Positions 45,123 through 53,914 are shown, counted from the stretch's first letter. The stretch: 64,000 bases of DNA from Rhizobiales bacterium GAS188 (GCA_900104855.1 FNSS01000001.1:5208001-5272000), one strand, 5' to 3'. A program made the numbers and translations. The notes: generated from the sequence alone by a model not told the origin.

Positions 45123-46166
45123 TCATGCATTGCCGCGGTCTTCGCGCCACAGATCGAGCTTCTCCTGAATCGGCCTGTCCGAGCAGGAGAACAGCACGGC
45201 CTCGCTATCCGTCTCATGCGTGAACCATTTCCAGCTCGGCACCACGAAGATATCCTTCGGCCCCCATTCCAGGACCCGGTCGCCGATGCGGGTGCGGCCG
45301 CGTCCCTCGATCGGCACGATCACGGTGGCGTCGGTCGAGCGATAGCGCGAGGTGCGGAATCCCTTGGGCAGCAGTTGGATGAAGGCGCCGATGGTCGGCA
45401 TGGCGTAATCGCCCGAGACCGGGTTTGTGTAGCGCAGCTTCAGCCCATGGCAGGCATCCCACTCGTCGCGCGCCTTTATGCGCTCGAGCGCGGCGCGCGT
45501 CTCGGCATAGGGGTAGTTGAACACCGGCGAGGTCTTGCCCGAACGCTTGAGGTCGACGGGCAGCAGGTTATGGCCATAGCGCGCGAAACTGTCGCCTTCG
45601 GGCCTTGTGATCTTCTGCTCATCCTCGTCGAGGCCTTCGGCGAAGGAGGCGTCGAAGAATTGCACGACCGGGATGTCGAGGCCGTCGAGCCAGAACATCG
45701 GATCGGCAGTGCTGTTGCCGTGATCGTGCCAGGTCATGGAGGGCGTGATCACGAAATCGCCGGGCTCCATATTGGTGCGCTCGCCGTCGACTGCCGTATG
45801 CGCACCCTTGCCTTCGAGCACGAAGCGCAGCGCCGATTGCGAATGGCGATGGGCAGGCGCGACCTCGCCCGGCATGACGAGCTGCACCCCGGCATAGAGC
45901 GAAGTCGTGATCTTCGACTGGCCGCGCAGCCCCGGATTTTCGAGGATCAGCACCCGCCGCTCGGCTTCTTTCGCCGTGATCAGCGCGCTCGCCTTCATCA
46001 TATGGGCGCGGATGGCGTCGAAACGCCACAAGGCCGGGACGCAGGCGCTTTTCGGCTCGGGCGTGATGAGGGCGCCCATCACGTTCCACAGAGCCGTGAG
46101 GTTCTCGCCGTCGATTTCGCGATAGAACGCCTCGCGCTCTAGCGTCTGCTGCACCGGGTGATCCAT
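45123..46166 (-). CDS. gtdA: Gentisate 1,2-dioxygenase
   Basis: 347 residues, a bicupin non-haem iron enzyme that opens gentisate to maleylpyruvate. N-terminal cupin iron ligands: PAHRHSQSALRF (His106, His108), a later Glu-containing strand and TWHDHGN for the third His. The C-terminal cupin (TSRYRSTDATVIVPIEGRG) is degenerate, as in the family. Length is typical. It is divergent from the isomerase-MarR pair across two palindromic operator sites, so expression is likely MarR-controlled and induced by gentisate or a precursor. Confidence 0.93.
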   Translation of the reverse strand: MDHPVQQTLEREAFYREIDGENLTALWNVMGALITPEPKSACVPALWRFDAIRAHMMKASALITAKEAERRVLILENPGLRGQSKITTSLYAGVQLVMPGEVAPAHRHSQSALRFVLEGKGAHTAVDGERTNMEPGDFVITPSMTWHDHGNSTADPMFWLDGLDIPVVQFFDASFAEGLDEDEQKITRPEGDSFARYGHNLLPVDLKRSGKTSPVFNYPYAETRAALERIKARDEWDACHGLKLRYTNPVSGDYAMPTIGAFIQLLPKGFRTSRYRSTDATVIVPIEGRGRTRIGDRVLEWGPKDIFVVPSWKWFTHETDSEAVLFSCSDRPIQEKLDLWREDRGNA

Positions 46167-46231
46167 TTGGGCCTCCTCCGTCTACCGGCCGGCCTCCAAA
46201 AAAGGGCTCTGAGAGCGAGGCTCGGCCATAA

Positions 46232-46247
46232 ATTCAGTATACTGAAT
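46232..46247. promoter_or_regulatory. MarR-type operator, site 1
   Basis: ATTCAGTATACTGAAT is a perfect 16-bp palindrome between divergent gtdA and the isomerase-marR operon, the expected size for a MarR dimer. Confidence 0.8.
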
Positions 46248-46253
46248 GACTTT

Positions 46254-46276
46254 CAGCATATAGACAGTATGCTGTC
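46254..46276. promoter_or_regulatory. MarR-type operator, site 2
   Basis: CAGCATA (46254-46260) and TATGCTG (46268-46274) are a perfect 7-bp inverted pair; the overlapping GACAGTATGCTGTC (46263-46276) is a near palindrome sharing the CAGTAT half-site of site 1. The centres of the two CAGTAT palindromes are 30 bp apart, about three DNA turns. It ends 18 nt before the isomerase start. Confidence 0.7.
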
Positions 46277-46294
46277 AACCTGACGAGGACGCTC

Positions 46295-46942
46295 ATGCAA
46301 GGCTCGAGGATGAAACTGATTGGCTATTTCCGCAGCAGCGCCGCCTATCGGGTGCGCATCGCGCTCAACCTGAAGGGGGTGACGGTCGAGCACGCCTTCC
46401 GCCATCTGCGCAAGGGCGAGCAGCGCGCAGAGGACTATCTGACGCTCAACCCGCTGGGGCTGGTGCCGACCTTGCTGCTCGATGATGGGCAGGTGCTGAC
46501 CCAATCGATCGCCATCATCGAATGGCTCGACGAGACACAGCCTCAGCCGCCCTTGCTGCCTGCGGAGCCGCTGGCGCGCGCCAAGGTCCGCGCTTTCGCC
46601 CTGGCCATCGCTTGCGACACCCACCCCGTGCAGAATCTGCGTGTCTTGAATCGCCTCCGGGAACTTGGTCATGCGGAAGATATCGTCACCGCCTGGGCCG
46701 GCTGGGCCAATGAAGAGGGGCTCACGGCCTGCGAGGCGCTCATCGCCCACGTGAAGGGGCCGTTCTGCTTCGGCGCGGCGCCGACCCTTGCCGATATCTG
46801 CCTCGTGCCGCAATTGGGCAATGCGCGCCGCTTCAAGGTCGATGTGTCGCGCTTCAAGCGCCTGCTCGAGGCGGAGGCCGCGTGCTTGCGGCTTGCGGCC
46901 TTCAGCGACGCCGCCCCCGAGCGCCAACCCGACGCGGAGTGA
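46295..46942 (+). CDS. Zeta-class glutathione transferase, probable maleylpyruvate isomerase
   Basis: 215 residues from ATG 46295 with GAGG 7 nt upstream (ATG 46310 also possible). The N-terminal thioredoxin domain has the zeta-class glutathione site SSAAYRVRIALNLKG, then NPLGLVPTLLLDDG and TQSIAIIEWLDE; the helical C-terminal domain follows (FCFGAAPTLADICLVPQL). It isomerises maleylpyruvate to fumarylpyruvate, or maleylacetoacetate in tyrosine breakdown; the adjacent gentisate dioxygenase favours the first. The fumarylpyruvate hydrolase expected next is not in the window. Confidence 0.88.
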   Translation: MQGSRMKLIGYFRSSAAYRVRIALNLKGVTVEHAFRHLRKGEQRAEDYLTLNPLGLVPTLLLDDGQVLTQSIAIIEWLDETQPQPPLLPAEPLARAKVRAFALAIACDTHPVQNLRVLNRLRELGHAEDIVTAWAGWANEEGLTACEALIAHVKGPFCFGAAPTLADICLVPQLGNARRFKVDVSRFKRLLEAEAACLRLAAFSDAAPERQPDAE

Positions 46943-46946
46943 TCGC

Positions 46947-47420
46947 ATGTCGATGGACGACGTCTATTCGAAGCCCGGCTACCTGTTCCGCCGGGCGCAG
47001 CAGATCGCGGTGGCGATCTTCATGGAGGAATGCGCCGCGCTCGACCTGACGCCCGTCCAATATGCGGCGCTCGTCGCCATCCGCGAGCATGCGGGCCTCG
47101 ACGCCACCCGCCTTTCGGCGCTCGTCGCCTTCGACCGCTCGACGCTCGGCGACGTGCTGGAGCGGCTGGAACAGAAGAACTTCATCCTGCGCCAGCCGAG
47201 CCCGGAGGATAAGCGCGTCAAGCTGCTGCATCCGACGCCGCGCGGCCGCAAGGTGCTCACCGACGTGATGCCGGCCATGGAGAGGGCGCAGGCGCGCATG
47301 CTCGCACCCCTGAAGCCGTCCGACCGGCAATTGCTGCTGCGGCTGCTCGGCGAGCTCGTCGAGGGCAATAACGAGGTGTCGCGCGCCCCGCTGCGGGCAG
47401 GCTCGGCGCGGCGGGGGTGA
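46947..47420 (+). CDS. MarR-family transcriptional regulator
   Basis: 157 residues from ATG 46947 (46953 is a second Met), 4 nt after the isomerase stop. Winged helix: LTPVQYAALVAIREHAGLDA, recognition helix SALVAFDRSTLGDVLERLEQ, and wing RQPSPEDKRVKLLHPTPRG. Long dimerisation helices at both ends. It very likely represses both divergent units through the palindromes at 46232-46276, released by an aromatic acid. A strong hairpin follows its stop. Confidence 0.92.
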   Translation: MSMDDVYSKPGYLFRRAQQIAVAIFMEECAALDLTPVQYAALVAIREHAGLDATRLSALVAFDRSTLGDVLERLEQKNFILRQPSPEDKRVKLLHPTPRGRKVLTDVMPAMERAQARMLAPLKPSDRQLLLRLLGELVEGNNEVSRAPLRAGSARRG

Positions 47421-47433
47421 GGGCGCGCGCCTT

Positions 47434-47464
47434 CCCTCTCCCGCGCTCTTCGCGCGGGAGAGGG
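47434..47464 (+). terminator. Strong hairpin after marR (REP-like)
   Basis: CCCTCTCCCGCGC (47434-47446), loop TCTTC, GCGCGGGAGAGGG (47452-47464): a 13-bp perfect stem 13 nt after the marR stop. No T-tract follows, so it may protect RNA ends or be a REP-like repeat rather than a classical terminator. Confidence 0.6.
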
Positions 47465-47628
47465 TGGCCGAACGTAGTGAGGACGGGTGAGGGGGGATCG
47501 CGGTTCCGCTGATCGGGAGCGGTCTTAGGGCCGCGAGCGGCAGCTGAGCGGATGAGGACTATGGTGATGCGCTTCAGCAGCGCCCCTCATCCGCCCTCCC
47601 CCCGGAACAAGAGTCCGGGGGTCGGGCA

Positions 47629-47655
47629 CCTTCTCCCGCCAAGTGCGGGAGAAGG
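47629..47655 (-). terminator. Hairpin after the NIPSNAP gene (REP-like)
   Basis: CCTTCTCCCGC (47629-47639), loop CAAGT, GCGGGAGAAGG (47645-47655), lying 12 nt past the minus-strand stop at 47668. A second GC-rich hairpin (CCCCGGA/TCCGGGG) is at about 47600-47620. Same repeat type as 47434-47464. Confidence 0.55.
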
Positions 47656-47667
47656 AAAAGCGCCGCC

Positions 47668-47994
47668 CTACTTCACCGACGAGAACGCCGTGGGCTGCAG
47701 GATCAGGTTGCTCAGCGAGGTGAGGATCGGGCCGTCCTTCTCGGTCTCGGCGCGCTTGGTGATCCATTCGGGATCGTTCTGGAAGGCATTCCATTTCTGC
47801 TCGCGCTCGGCGAGCGAACTCCATTCGAGAAGATAATAGAGATCATTGTTGGAATCGCCGATGGCGACGGTCCAGAAGCCTGCCTGGCGGATGCCGTGGC
47901 GCTTCCACAGATCCAGCGTGATGGTTTCGAAGCGCTTGAGCAGCGCCGGCAGCCGGCCTGGCGCGCAATGATAGATTCGCAGCTCATGGATCAT
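47668..47994 (-). CDS. NIPSNAP-family protein
   Basis: 108 residues from ATG 47994, chosen because AGGTGA lies just upstream; ATG 48000 overlaps that site. The ferredoxin-like NIPSNAP fold is indicated by MIHELRIYHCAPGRLPALLK, RHGIRQAGFWTVAIGDSNND and LYYLLEWSSLAEREQKWNAF. Such small dimeric alpha/beta proteins are common beside sugar or aromatic catabolic genes; their activity is mostly unknown. It is downstream of and co-directional with the Gfo/Idh/MocA genes. Confidence 0.88.
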   Translation of the reverse strand: MIHELRIYHCAPGRLPALLKRFETITLDLWKRHGIRQAGFWTVAIGDSNNDLYYLLEWSSLAEREQKWNAFQNDPEWITKRAETEKDGPILTSLSNLILQPTAFSSVK

Positions 47995-48020
47995 CGTCAT
48001 CACCTGTTTGCAGATATGCG

Positions 48021-49106
48021 TCATGGCGCCGGATCGGCGAGCGGGCGCCAGCTTCCATATTTCGGATGGTTCGCAGCGATCGGCAAGGAGACGGGGCTGC
48101 TGGTCTCGGCAGCGTGATAGAGCGCCGTGATCAGCTCGAGCGAGCGGCGCGCATCGGCGAGCGTGACGGGCAGCGCTCCGCCGCTTTCGAGCGCCCGGTG
48201 GTAAGCCTGCATCAGCCCCTCGAAGCGCGGCGCGACCTCCGACCAGCCTGCGAGTGCCTTCTCGATGCGGGCCTCCGCCTCGGGCGAGGTCGCGATGATC
48301 TGCCAGGGATCATCGCCAGGCGCATAGGGCGCAAGCGAGCTCTCGAAGGTGACATGCTCGAAGCAGAGGCGCAGGCGGCTGATCTCTTTCGCGGAGCCCA
48401 AGGTCGCTGCGAGCGAGGCCAGCGCCCCGCTCTGGAGCACCAGGCTCGCCACCGCGCAATCCTCGACCTCGATCGTGTTCGCGCGCGTCGCGGTGCGGGC
48501 GAAGACCGAGGCGATGTCGCCCATCAGATAGGTCAGGATGTCATGGGAATGGATCGCATGGGTGAGGAGGACGCCGCCGAGCTCGGTCTCCCAGCGGCCG
48601 CGCCAGGGCACGGAGTAATATTTGGCGCCGCGCATCCAGGCGGTCTCGACGGTTCCAAGATAAGCCTTGCCGGCAAGCCCGAGCTCGACGATGCGCTTCG
48701 CCTTCTGCAAGCCGTTGCCGTAGCGGTATTGGAAGATCGGCATGATGCGGCCTTTGGCCTTGGCTTCGGCCGCGGCCAGCCGGTCGACATCGGCGAGCGA
48801 GCCGACCAGCGGCTTCTCGCAGACGACCTGCTTGCCGGCCGCGAGCGCCGCCATGACTTGCGGAAAATGCAGCGAAGGCGGTGTCGCGATGTCGACGATA
48901 TCGACGTCCTGCATGGCGAGCACCTCGTCGAAGGAGGTGGTGCGGCGCGGCACGGCGAATTCATCGCCGACCGTCGCCAGCCGCTCCTCGTTCAGGTCGC
49001 AGAGCGCCTTGACCTCGAACTTGTCTTGCAGGCGTGAATAGCCCTCCGCGATATGGCTGCGGCCGATGCCGCATCCGATGACCGCGACGCTCCAGCGTTT
49101 CGACAT
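48021..49106 (-). CDS. Gfo/Idh/MocA-family oxidoreductase
   Basis: 361 residues. The NAD(P)-binding Rossmann motif VAVIGCGIGRSHIAEG is at the N-terminus, and the CEKPL motif with the catalytic-region lysine follows (QVVCEKPLVGSLADVD). The C-terminal domain has GGVLLTHAIHSHDILTYLMG with the usual His pair. These enzymes oxidise or isomerise sugars, inositols or their derivatives. It lies in a row with a second Gfo/Idh/MocA gene and a sugar importer, so the substrate is presumably the imported sugar. Confidence 0.92.
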   Translation of the reverse strand: MSKRWSVAVIGCGIGRSHIAEGYSRLQDKFEVKALCDLNEERLATVGDEFAVPRRTTSFDEVLAMQDVDIVDIATPPSLHFPQVMAALAAGKQVVCEKPLVGSLADVDRLAAAEAKAKGRIMPIFQYRYGNGLQKAKRIVELGLAGKAYLGTVETAWMRGAKYYSVPWRGRWETELGGVLLTHAIHSHDILTYLMGDIASVFARTATRANTIEVEDCAVASLVLQSGALASLAATLGSAKEISRLRLCFEHVTFESSLAPYAPGDDPWQIIATSPEAEARIEKALAGWSEVAPRFEGLMQAYHRALESGGALPVTLADARRSLELITALYHAAETSSPVSLPIAANHPKYGSWRPLADPAP

Positions 49107-49145
49107 GATCTCTCTTTCCTGCGCGGTTTCAGTGTCGCCTGCGGC

Positions 49146-50150
49146 TCAGCGCCGCTCGGCCATGGCCTGCCCGGTTAGGGCGAGCTCCATGGCCTTGAAG
49201 CAGCGGGCCTGCGGCATCGCGGTCTCGGTGCGGTTCAACACGTCGGCGATGAGCTGGCGCCCATAGGGCAGCTCGACAGTGGCGCAATCGACCCGCCGTG
49301 TGCCTTTGCGATCGACGAGGATGAGATGGTCGATGCCCGGCGCGCCCTCGACGTCGATATATTTGCGCAGCTCGATATAGCCCTCCGTGCCGAGGATGGT
49401 GAGGCGGCCGTCGCCCCAGATCGGAAGCCCATCCGGCGTGAACCAGTCGACGCGCACATAGCCCGTGACCTCGCCGGCGCGCAGCAGCAGCTCGCCGAAA
49501 TCCTGCAACTCGGGCGTCTCGGGATTGGCCCGGTTGGCGACCGTCGCCGCCACCACCTGCGCGTCGAGCGCATCGGCGAAGAACAGGAACTGCTCGCATT
49601 GATGGGAGGCGATGTCGGTGAGCACGCCGCCGGTCTTCTCGCGCCGGTAGAACCAGTCGGGGCGCGGCAGGTTCTTGAGCTTGTGCGGGCCGAGCCCGGT
49701 GGTGTTGATCACTTTCCCGATGGCGCCCGCCGCCACCAGCTCGCCCGCCTTCACGGTCGAACGCGTCTCGAAATGCTCCGAATAGCAGATCGAGTAGATG
49801 CGCTTCGTCTCGGCCTGGACGCGGCGCACCTCGGCGAGCTGCTCGAGCGAGGTCATGCCCGGCTTGTCGCTCATATAGTCCTTGCCGTGCCGCATCACCT
49901 CGATGCCGAGCGGGGCGCGCTCGAAAGGAATGCCGGCCGAGACGATGAGCTTGACGCTCTCATCCTCGAGGAGGCGACGGCGGTCGGCGATGCGCGGCGC
50001 TTGCGGGTAGCGGGTCGAGAACAGCTGAGCGAGATCGTCCTCGGGAGCGTGGAAGCCCATGAATTCGGCGCCCGCACGCAGCAGGCAATCGACCTGGCCG
50101 TAAATATGGGCGTGATTGATGCCGATCACGGCGAAGCGAAGCGCGGTCAT
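49146..50150 (-). CDS. Gfo/Idh/MocA-family oxidoreductase, divergent nucleotide site
   Basis: 334 residues. The N-terminus FAVIGINHAHIYGQVDCLLR keeps the Rossmann fold but lacks the full GxGxxG. SDKPGMTSLEQL replaces the usual EKP, and TGGVLTDIASHQCEQFLFF matches the C-terminal domain's conserved Gly-His region. Cofactor preference or activity may therefore differ from the neighbouring enzyme. It lies between the permease gene (gap 39 nt) and the other oxidoreductase gene (gap 39 nt) in one minus-strand operon. Confidence 0.9.
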   Translation of the reverse strand: MTALRFAVIGINHAHIYGQVDCLLRAGAEFMGFHAPEDDLAQLFSTRYPQAPRIADRRRLLEDESVKLIVSAGIPFERAPLGIEVMRHGKDYMSDKPGMTSLEQLAEVRRVQAETKRIYSICYSEHFETRSTVKAGELVAAGAIGKVINTTGLGPHKLKNLPRPDWFYRREKTGGVLTDIASHQCEQFLFFADALDAQVVAATVANRANPETPELQDFGELLLRAGEVTGYVRVDWFTPDGLPIWGDGRLTILGTEGYIELRKYIDVEGAPGIDHLILVDRKGTRRVDCATVELPYGRQLIADVLNRTETAMPQARCFKAMELALTGQAMAERR

Positions 50151-50189
50151 GGTCTGGTCCTTGAGGAGAGGCTTGGTCGAGAGGTTTTC

Positions 50190-51071
50190 TCAGCCCTTGA
50201 GGCCCGTCGTGGCGATGCCGTCGATGAGCAGGCGCTGGAAGAACAGGAAGAAGGCGAAGACCGGCAGAAGCGTCAGCGTCGACATGGCGAACAGCGCGCC
50301 CCAATCCGATTTGCCGGTGGAATCGACGAAGCTGCGCAGCCCGAGCTGCACCGTGTAGGAGTTCATGTCGTTGAGATAGACGAGGGGCCCGAAGAAATCG
50401 TCCCAGGTCCAGATGAAGGTGAAGATCGCGGCGGTAGCGAGCGCCGGCAGGGAGAGGGGCAGGATCACCATCCAGTAGATGCGCCAGGGCCCGCAGCCAT
50501 CGATCATCGCGGCCTCGTCGAGCTCGCGCGGGATGGTGCGGAAGAACTGCACCAGGAGGAAGATGAAGAAGGCATCCGCCGCCAGGAATTTCGGCACGAT
50601 CAGCGGCAGGAAAGTGTCGACCCAATCGAGGTTGAGGAACAGGATGTATTGCGGGATCAGGGTGACGTGGTAGGGCAGCATCAAGGTGCCGAGCATCAGC
50701 GCGAACCAGAAATTCTGGCCGCGGAACTTCAGGCGCGCGAACGCATAGGCGGTGAGCGAGCAGGACAGCACATTGCCGATCACGCAGGACACCGAGACGA
50801 TGAGCGAGTTCACGAAGAACTTGCCGAAGGTGACCTGCAGCCCCGACCAGCCCCGCACATAGGAGCCGAGGCTGAAGTCGCGCGGCCAGAGCGAGGCACT
50901 GCCGAAGATGTCGCTCTCGGGCTTGAAGGAGCTCGCCAGCATCCAGAGCAGCGGATAGAGCATGGCGATCGAGGCGAGGCACAGAATCGCATGATAGGCG
51001 AGCGAGCGGCTCCGGCCTTCGCGGGCGCCGCGCGGCAGGGGCAGGGGCATCGATGCGGCGATGTCAGCCAT
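50190..51071 (-). CDS. Sugar-type ABC importer 2, permease (MalG-like)
   Basis: 293 residues with six membrane helices (AILCLASIAMLYPLLWMLAS first). The EAA loop IPRELDEAAMIDGCGPWRIYWMVILP and TFIWTWDDFFGPLVYLND are typical of CUT1 MalG subunits. It overlaps the start region of the partner permease gene by 8 nt (51064-51071). No ATPase gene is in this operon; the MalK/UgpC-like protein at 11009-12058 or one elsewhere must energise it. Confidence 0.93.
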   Translation of the reverse strand: MADIAASMPLPLPRGAREGRSRSLAYHAILCLASIAMLYPLLWMLASSFKPESDIFGSASLWPRDFSLGSYVRGWSGLQVTFGKFFVNSLIVSVSCVIGNVLSCSLTAYAFARLKFRGQNFWFALMLGTLMLPYHVTLIPQYILFLNLDWVDTFLPLIVPKFLAADAFFIFLLVQFFRTIPRELDEAAMIDGCGPWRIYWMVILPLSLPALATAAIFTFIWTWDDFFGPLVYLNDMNSYTVQLGLRSFVDSTGKSDWGALFAMSTLTLLPVFAFFLFFQRLLIDGIATTGLKG

Positions 51072-52008
51072 CGTAATGCACCCAATAGCGCGACGACAGG
51101 AAGGCGAAGGCCGTGAAGGCGGCGATGATCACGACCAGGATCCAGGCGAGCGCCGAGGCATAGCCCATGCGGAAATAGGCGAAGGCCTCCTGGTAGAGAT
51201 AGAGCGTGTAGAACAACGTCGAATCGATCGGGCCGCCGGTGCCGCCGCTGATGATGAAGGCGGGCGTGAAGGCCTTGAACGCCTCGATCGTCTGCACCAC
51301 GCCGTTGAAGAAGACGACCGGCGTCAGCAATGGCAAGGTGATCCGCCAGAATTGCTGGCGGGGATTGGCGCCGTCGATCTCGGCGGCCTCGTAGACATCC
51401 TTGGGGATCTGGCGGAGCCCGGCGAGGAAGATGATCATCGGCGAGCCGAACTGCCAGATGCTCAACGCCACCAAGGTGTAGAGCGAATAATCGGGATTGG
51501 AGATCCAGCTCGGACCCTTGATGCCGAACAGCGACATGAACTGGTTGAACAGCCCGTCGCCCGCGAAAAGCTGGCGCCAGAGCACCGCGATAGCGACGCT
51601 GGCGCCGAGCAGCGACGGCAAATAGAACATCGCCCGGTAGAGCGGCAGGCCGCTGATGCCCTTGTTCAGGATCGTCGCCACCATGAGCGCGAAGGCGAGC
51701 TTGAGCGGCACCGCCAGCGCCACATAGAAGAAGGTGACGTGCATCGCGGAGAGGAATTTGGGATCGTTGGTGGCGATGCGGACGTAATTCGCGGCCCCGA
51801 CCCAGTTCGGGCTGCGCAACAGGTCGAAATCCGTGAACGACAGGTAGAGCGAGATCAGGGCCGGCCCCAAGGTCAGCCCGAAGAAGCCGATCAGCCAGGG
51901 CGCAAGGAACAGATAGCCCGCCGCACTGCCGCCGCGCCGACCTTTCTCCCGCGCGGCGCGGGCGGGCAGCGCGGCCCGGGTTCCGGCCTCGGTGAGCGCG
52001 ACCGCCAT
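51064..52008 (-). CDS. Sugar-type ABC importer 2, permease (MalF-like)
   Basis: 314 residues. After a basic N-terminus come six helices; marks are YLFLAPWLIGFFGLTLGPAL, RAMFYLPSLLGASVAIAVLW and the EAA loop VYEAAEIDGANPRQQFWRITLPLL. It forms the channel with the MalG-like subunit. It lies 4 nt after the binding-protein gene. Confidence 0.93.
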   Translation of the reverse strand: MAVALTEAGTRAALPARAAREKGRRGGSAAGYLFLAPWLIGFFGLTLGPALISLYLSFTDFDLLRSPNWVGAANYVRIATNDPKFLSAMHVTFFYVALAVPLKLAFALMVATILNKGISGLPLYRAMFYLPSLLGASVAIAVLWRQLFAGDGLFNQFMSLFGIKGPSWISNPDYSLYTLVALSIWQFGSPMIIFLAGLRQIPKDVYEAAEIDGANPRQQFWRITLPLLTPVVFFNGVVQTIEAFKAFTPAFIISGGTGGPIDSTLFYTLYLYQEAFAYFRMGYASALAWILVVIIAAFTAFAFLSSRYWVHYDG

Positions 52009-52012
52009 CTGG

Positions 52013-53320
52013 TCAGCCGCGCGCCAGCACGGCGTTGGCTTCGGCGACGAATTGCTTGGCGCCGTCGGCAGGCGTCAGGCGGCCGAAGCCCACTTGCTCA
52101 TTGACGCGCAACAACAGGGTCGCGATTTCGCCGGCGCCGCGCGGCGGGGGTGGCGGCAAGGGCCCGACCTTCTCGCTGATGAAGCTGATATAATCGGCCA
52201 TGGCCCGTCCGAGATCGTCGAGCGTCGGCGCCACCGCCTGGCGCACCGCAGCGGAGGCCGGCACGCCGCGCTCGACGCCGAGCAGCTTGCCCGCCTCAAG
52301 ATCGGCGACGAAGAAGTTGAGGAGCTTGACGGCCGCCTCCTGCTGCTTCGACTGCGCCGACACGCTCAACAGCATCGACGGCTTCAAATATTGGCCGGGC
52401 TTCGAGCCGGGACCGCCATCCGGATAGGCGGACAAAGCGAGCTTGCTCTTGTTGAGGGCCTGGAAGCCCACGAGCTGGTTCGAATGGGCGAACACCATGG
52501 CGGCCTTGCCGATGGTGAGGAGGCTCGAATCGATCTCGCCATGGTCGAGCGCCTGGGTGTCGGGAGCCGCGCAGCCGCCGCGCTTGCGCAGCTCGCTCCA
52601 GAAGGCGAACCATTCGCCGACATCCTTGTCGTCGAAGCCGAGCTTGCCCTCCGCTGTGTAAAGCGGCTTGCCGCGCTGGGCGAGCCAGACTTCGAGGCCG
52701 GGCTCGTTCTGGCCGCCATCCTGGATGCCCGTGAAGCCGTCGCGCTTGGCGGCCTTCGAGATTTCGACCGCGAGGTCGCCGAGCTCGCTCCAGGTCGTGT
52801 TCGCGCTGGGCTCCTTCAAGCCGAGCGACTGGATGAGCGCCTTGTCGTAGACGAGCGCTTTCGAGTTCATGCCGAGGCTGACGCCGTATATCTTGCCGTC
52901 GACCTTGCCGCTGTCGATCGCGGCCTTGCTGAAATCGCCGAGATTGAGGCTCTTGGCGACGAAGCCGTCGAGCGGCAGCAATGCGCCGCGGCGCGCATAT
53001 TCGAAGATGTAGCGGTAATCCATCTGCAGCACGTCGGCGGCGTTGCGGCCGGCCGTCTGGGTGGCGAGCCGCGGCCAGTAATCGTTCCAGCCGAGCGATT
53101 CGCCGGTGACCGTCACCCCGGCGTTCTTCTGCTGATAGAGCTGGTTGGTCTTGTCGGTGCGCTCGGCGCGGTCCTTCGAGCCCCACCAGAACATGCGTAA
53201 CCGCACATCCGACTGCGCGAAGCCCGGTAACCCGCCAAAGCTCGCGAGCCCGGCTCCGCCGATGCCGGCGCCGATGATGGAACGGCGCGAAAGCGTAAAG
53301 CCACGCGTGGGGGCAGTCAT
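52013..53320 (-). CDS. Sugar-type ABC importer 2, substrate-binding protein (Tat signal)
   Basis: 435 residues from ATG 53320, preceded by a strong AGGAGGAGA 6 nt upstream; the frame is open to 53362. A twin-arginine-type signal (LSRRSIIGAGIGGAG) is followed by QSDVRLRMFWWGSKDRAE, the usual family-1 beginning. Later LQMDYRYIFEYARRGALLPL, KIYGVSLGMNSKALVYDK and a Pro-rich GPLPPPPPRG loop. It delivers an unknown sugar or polyol to the two permeases; the adjacent oxidoreductases suggest a polyol or sugar acid. Confidence 0.92.
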   Translation of the reverse strand: MTAPTRGFTLSRRSIIGAGIGGAGLASFGGLPGFAQSDVRLRMFWWGSKDRAERTDKTNQLYQQKNAGVTVTGESLGWNDYWPRLATQTAGRNAADVLQMDYRYIFEYARRGALLPLDGFVAKSLNLGDFSKAAIDSGKVDGKIYGVSLGMNSKALVYDKALIQSLGLKEPSANTTWSELGDLAVEISKAAKRDGFTGIQDGGQNEPGLEVWLAQRGKPLYTAEGKLGFDDKDVGEWFAFWSELRKRGGCAAPDTQALDHGEIDSSLLTIGKAAMVFAHSNQLVGFQALNKSKLALSAYPDGGPGSKPGQYLKPSMLLSVSAQSKQQEAAVKLLNFFVADLEAGKLLGVERGVPASAAVRQAVAPTLDDLGRAMADYISFISEKVGPLPPPPPRGAGEIATLLLRVNEQVGFGRLTPADGAKQFVAEANAVLARG

Positions 53321-53914
53321 GGCATCTCCTCCTTGACGGTCTTCATTGTCGATCCGGGGCACTAGTAACGGCCTCGTTGTGTCATTTGCGGCGGGTGCAA
53401 ACCCGACGATGGCATGCCGAAATCATCCGGATGGCCGATGCCGTCCGAACTTACCTTGGAGTCCAAAGGCTGCGGCGGTCGAAATGCCGTTTCGGACGCC
53501 GCGCTGACCGCCGTGCATCCATCCAGTTCCGGTCGACAGTTTGGCATGACGCGGCCATGATCGGCAATGGGCAGTGCCAAGGCTAGGCCGCCGGCCGCTG
53601 CAATTTCGGACCGGCGGTCGCAAAGGTTGGCCGGCGATGCGCGCACCGGGGCGACTCGATGCCATGGGCTCCCGCTCGCCTGGGGCGCGTGCAACTCGAA
53701 CCACGTTTCCGTCCCTTGCGCCGGGAGGCCTGAGCCGCCTCCCTCATCGCATCATGTTGATCTGGTATGGTAGAATTAGATCGGTCCAAGGAAGCCTGTC
53801 AAGGACGCCGGACGCCTTCTTGACGCCTTCCCCCTCCCGCCTCTTCGGGCGGTAGAAGGGAAGAGCGCGACAGTCGTGATACGATCTGCGGTGAAGTGAA
53901 GAGGAGACAGCGAC
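53321..53914. other. Intergenic region between divergent operons, no convincing gene
   Basis: 594 nt. It should hold promoters for the sugar importer (minus) and the monooxygenase gene (plus). Around 53758-53790 is an AT-richer stretch with GATCTGG...AGATCGG half-sites. Around 53826-53862 is a degenerate REP-like hairpin (CCCTCCCGCC/GGGCGG). Short open frames here look like noise on a GC-rich background. Confidence 0.5.

Noticed and set aside
53423-53704. Minus-strand frame in the 594-nt gap before the monooxygenase gene
   Set aside because: Arg/Gly/Ser-rich without motif or ribosome site; overlapping frames of similar length exist on the other strand.
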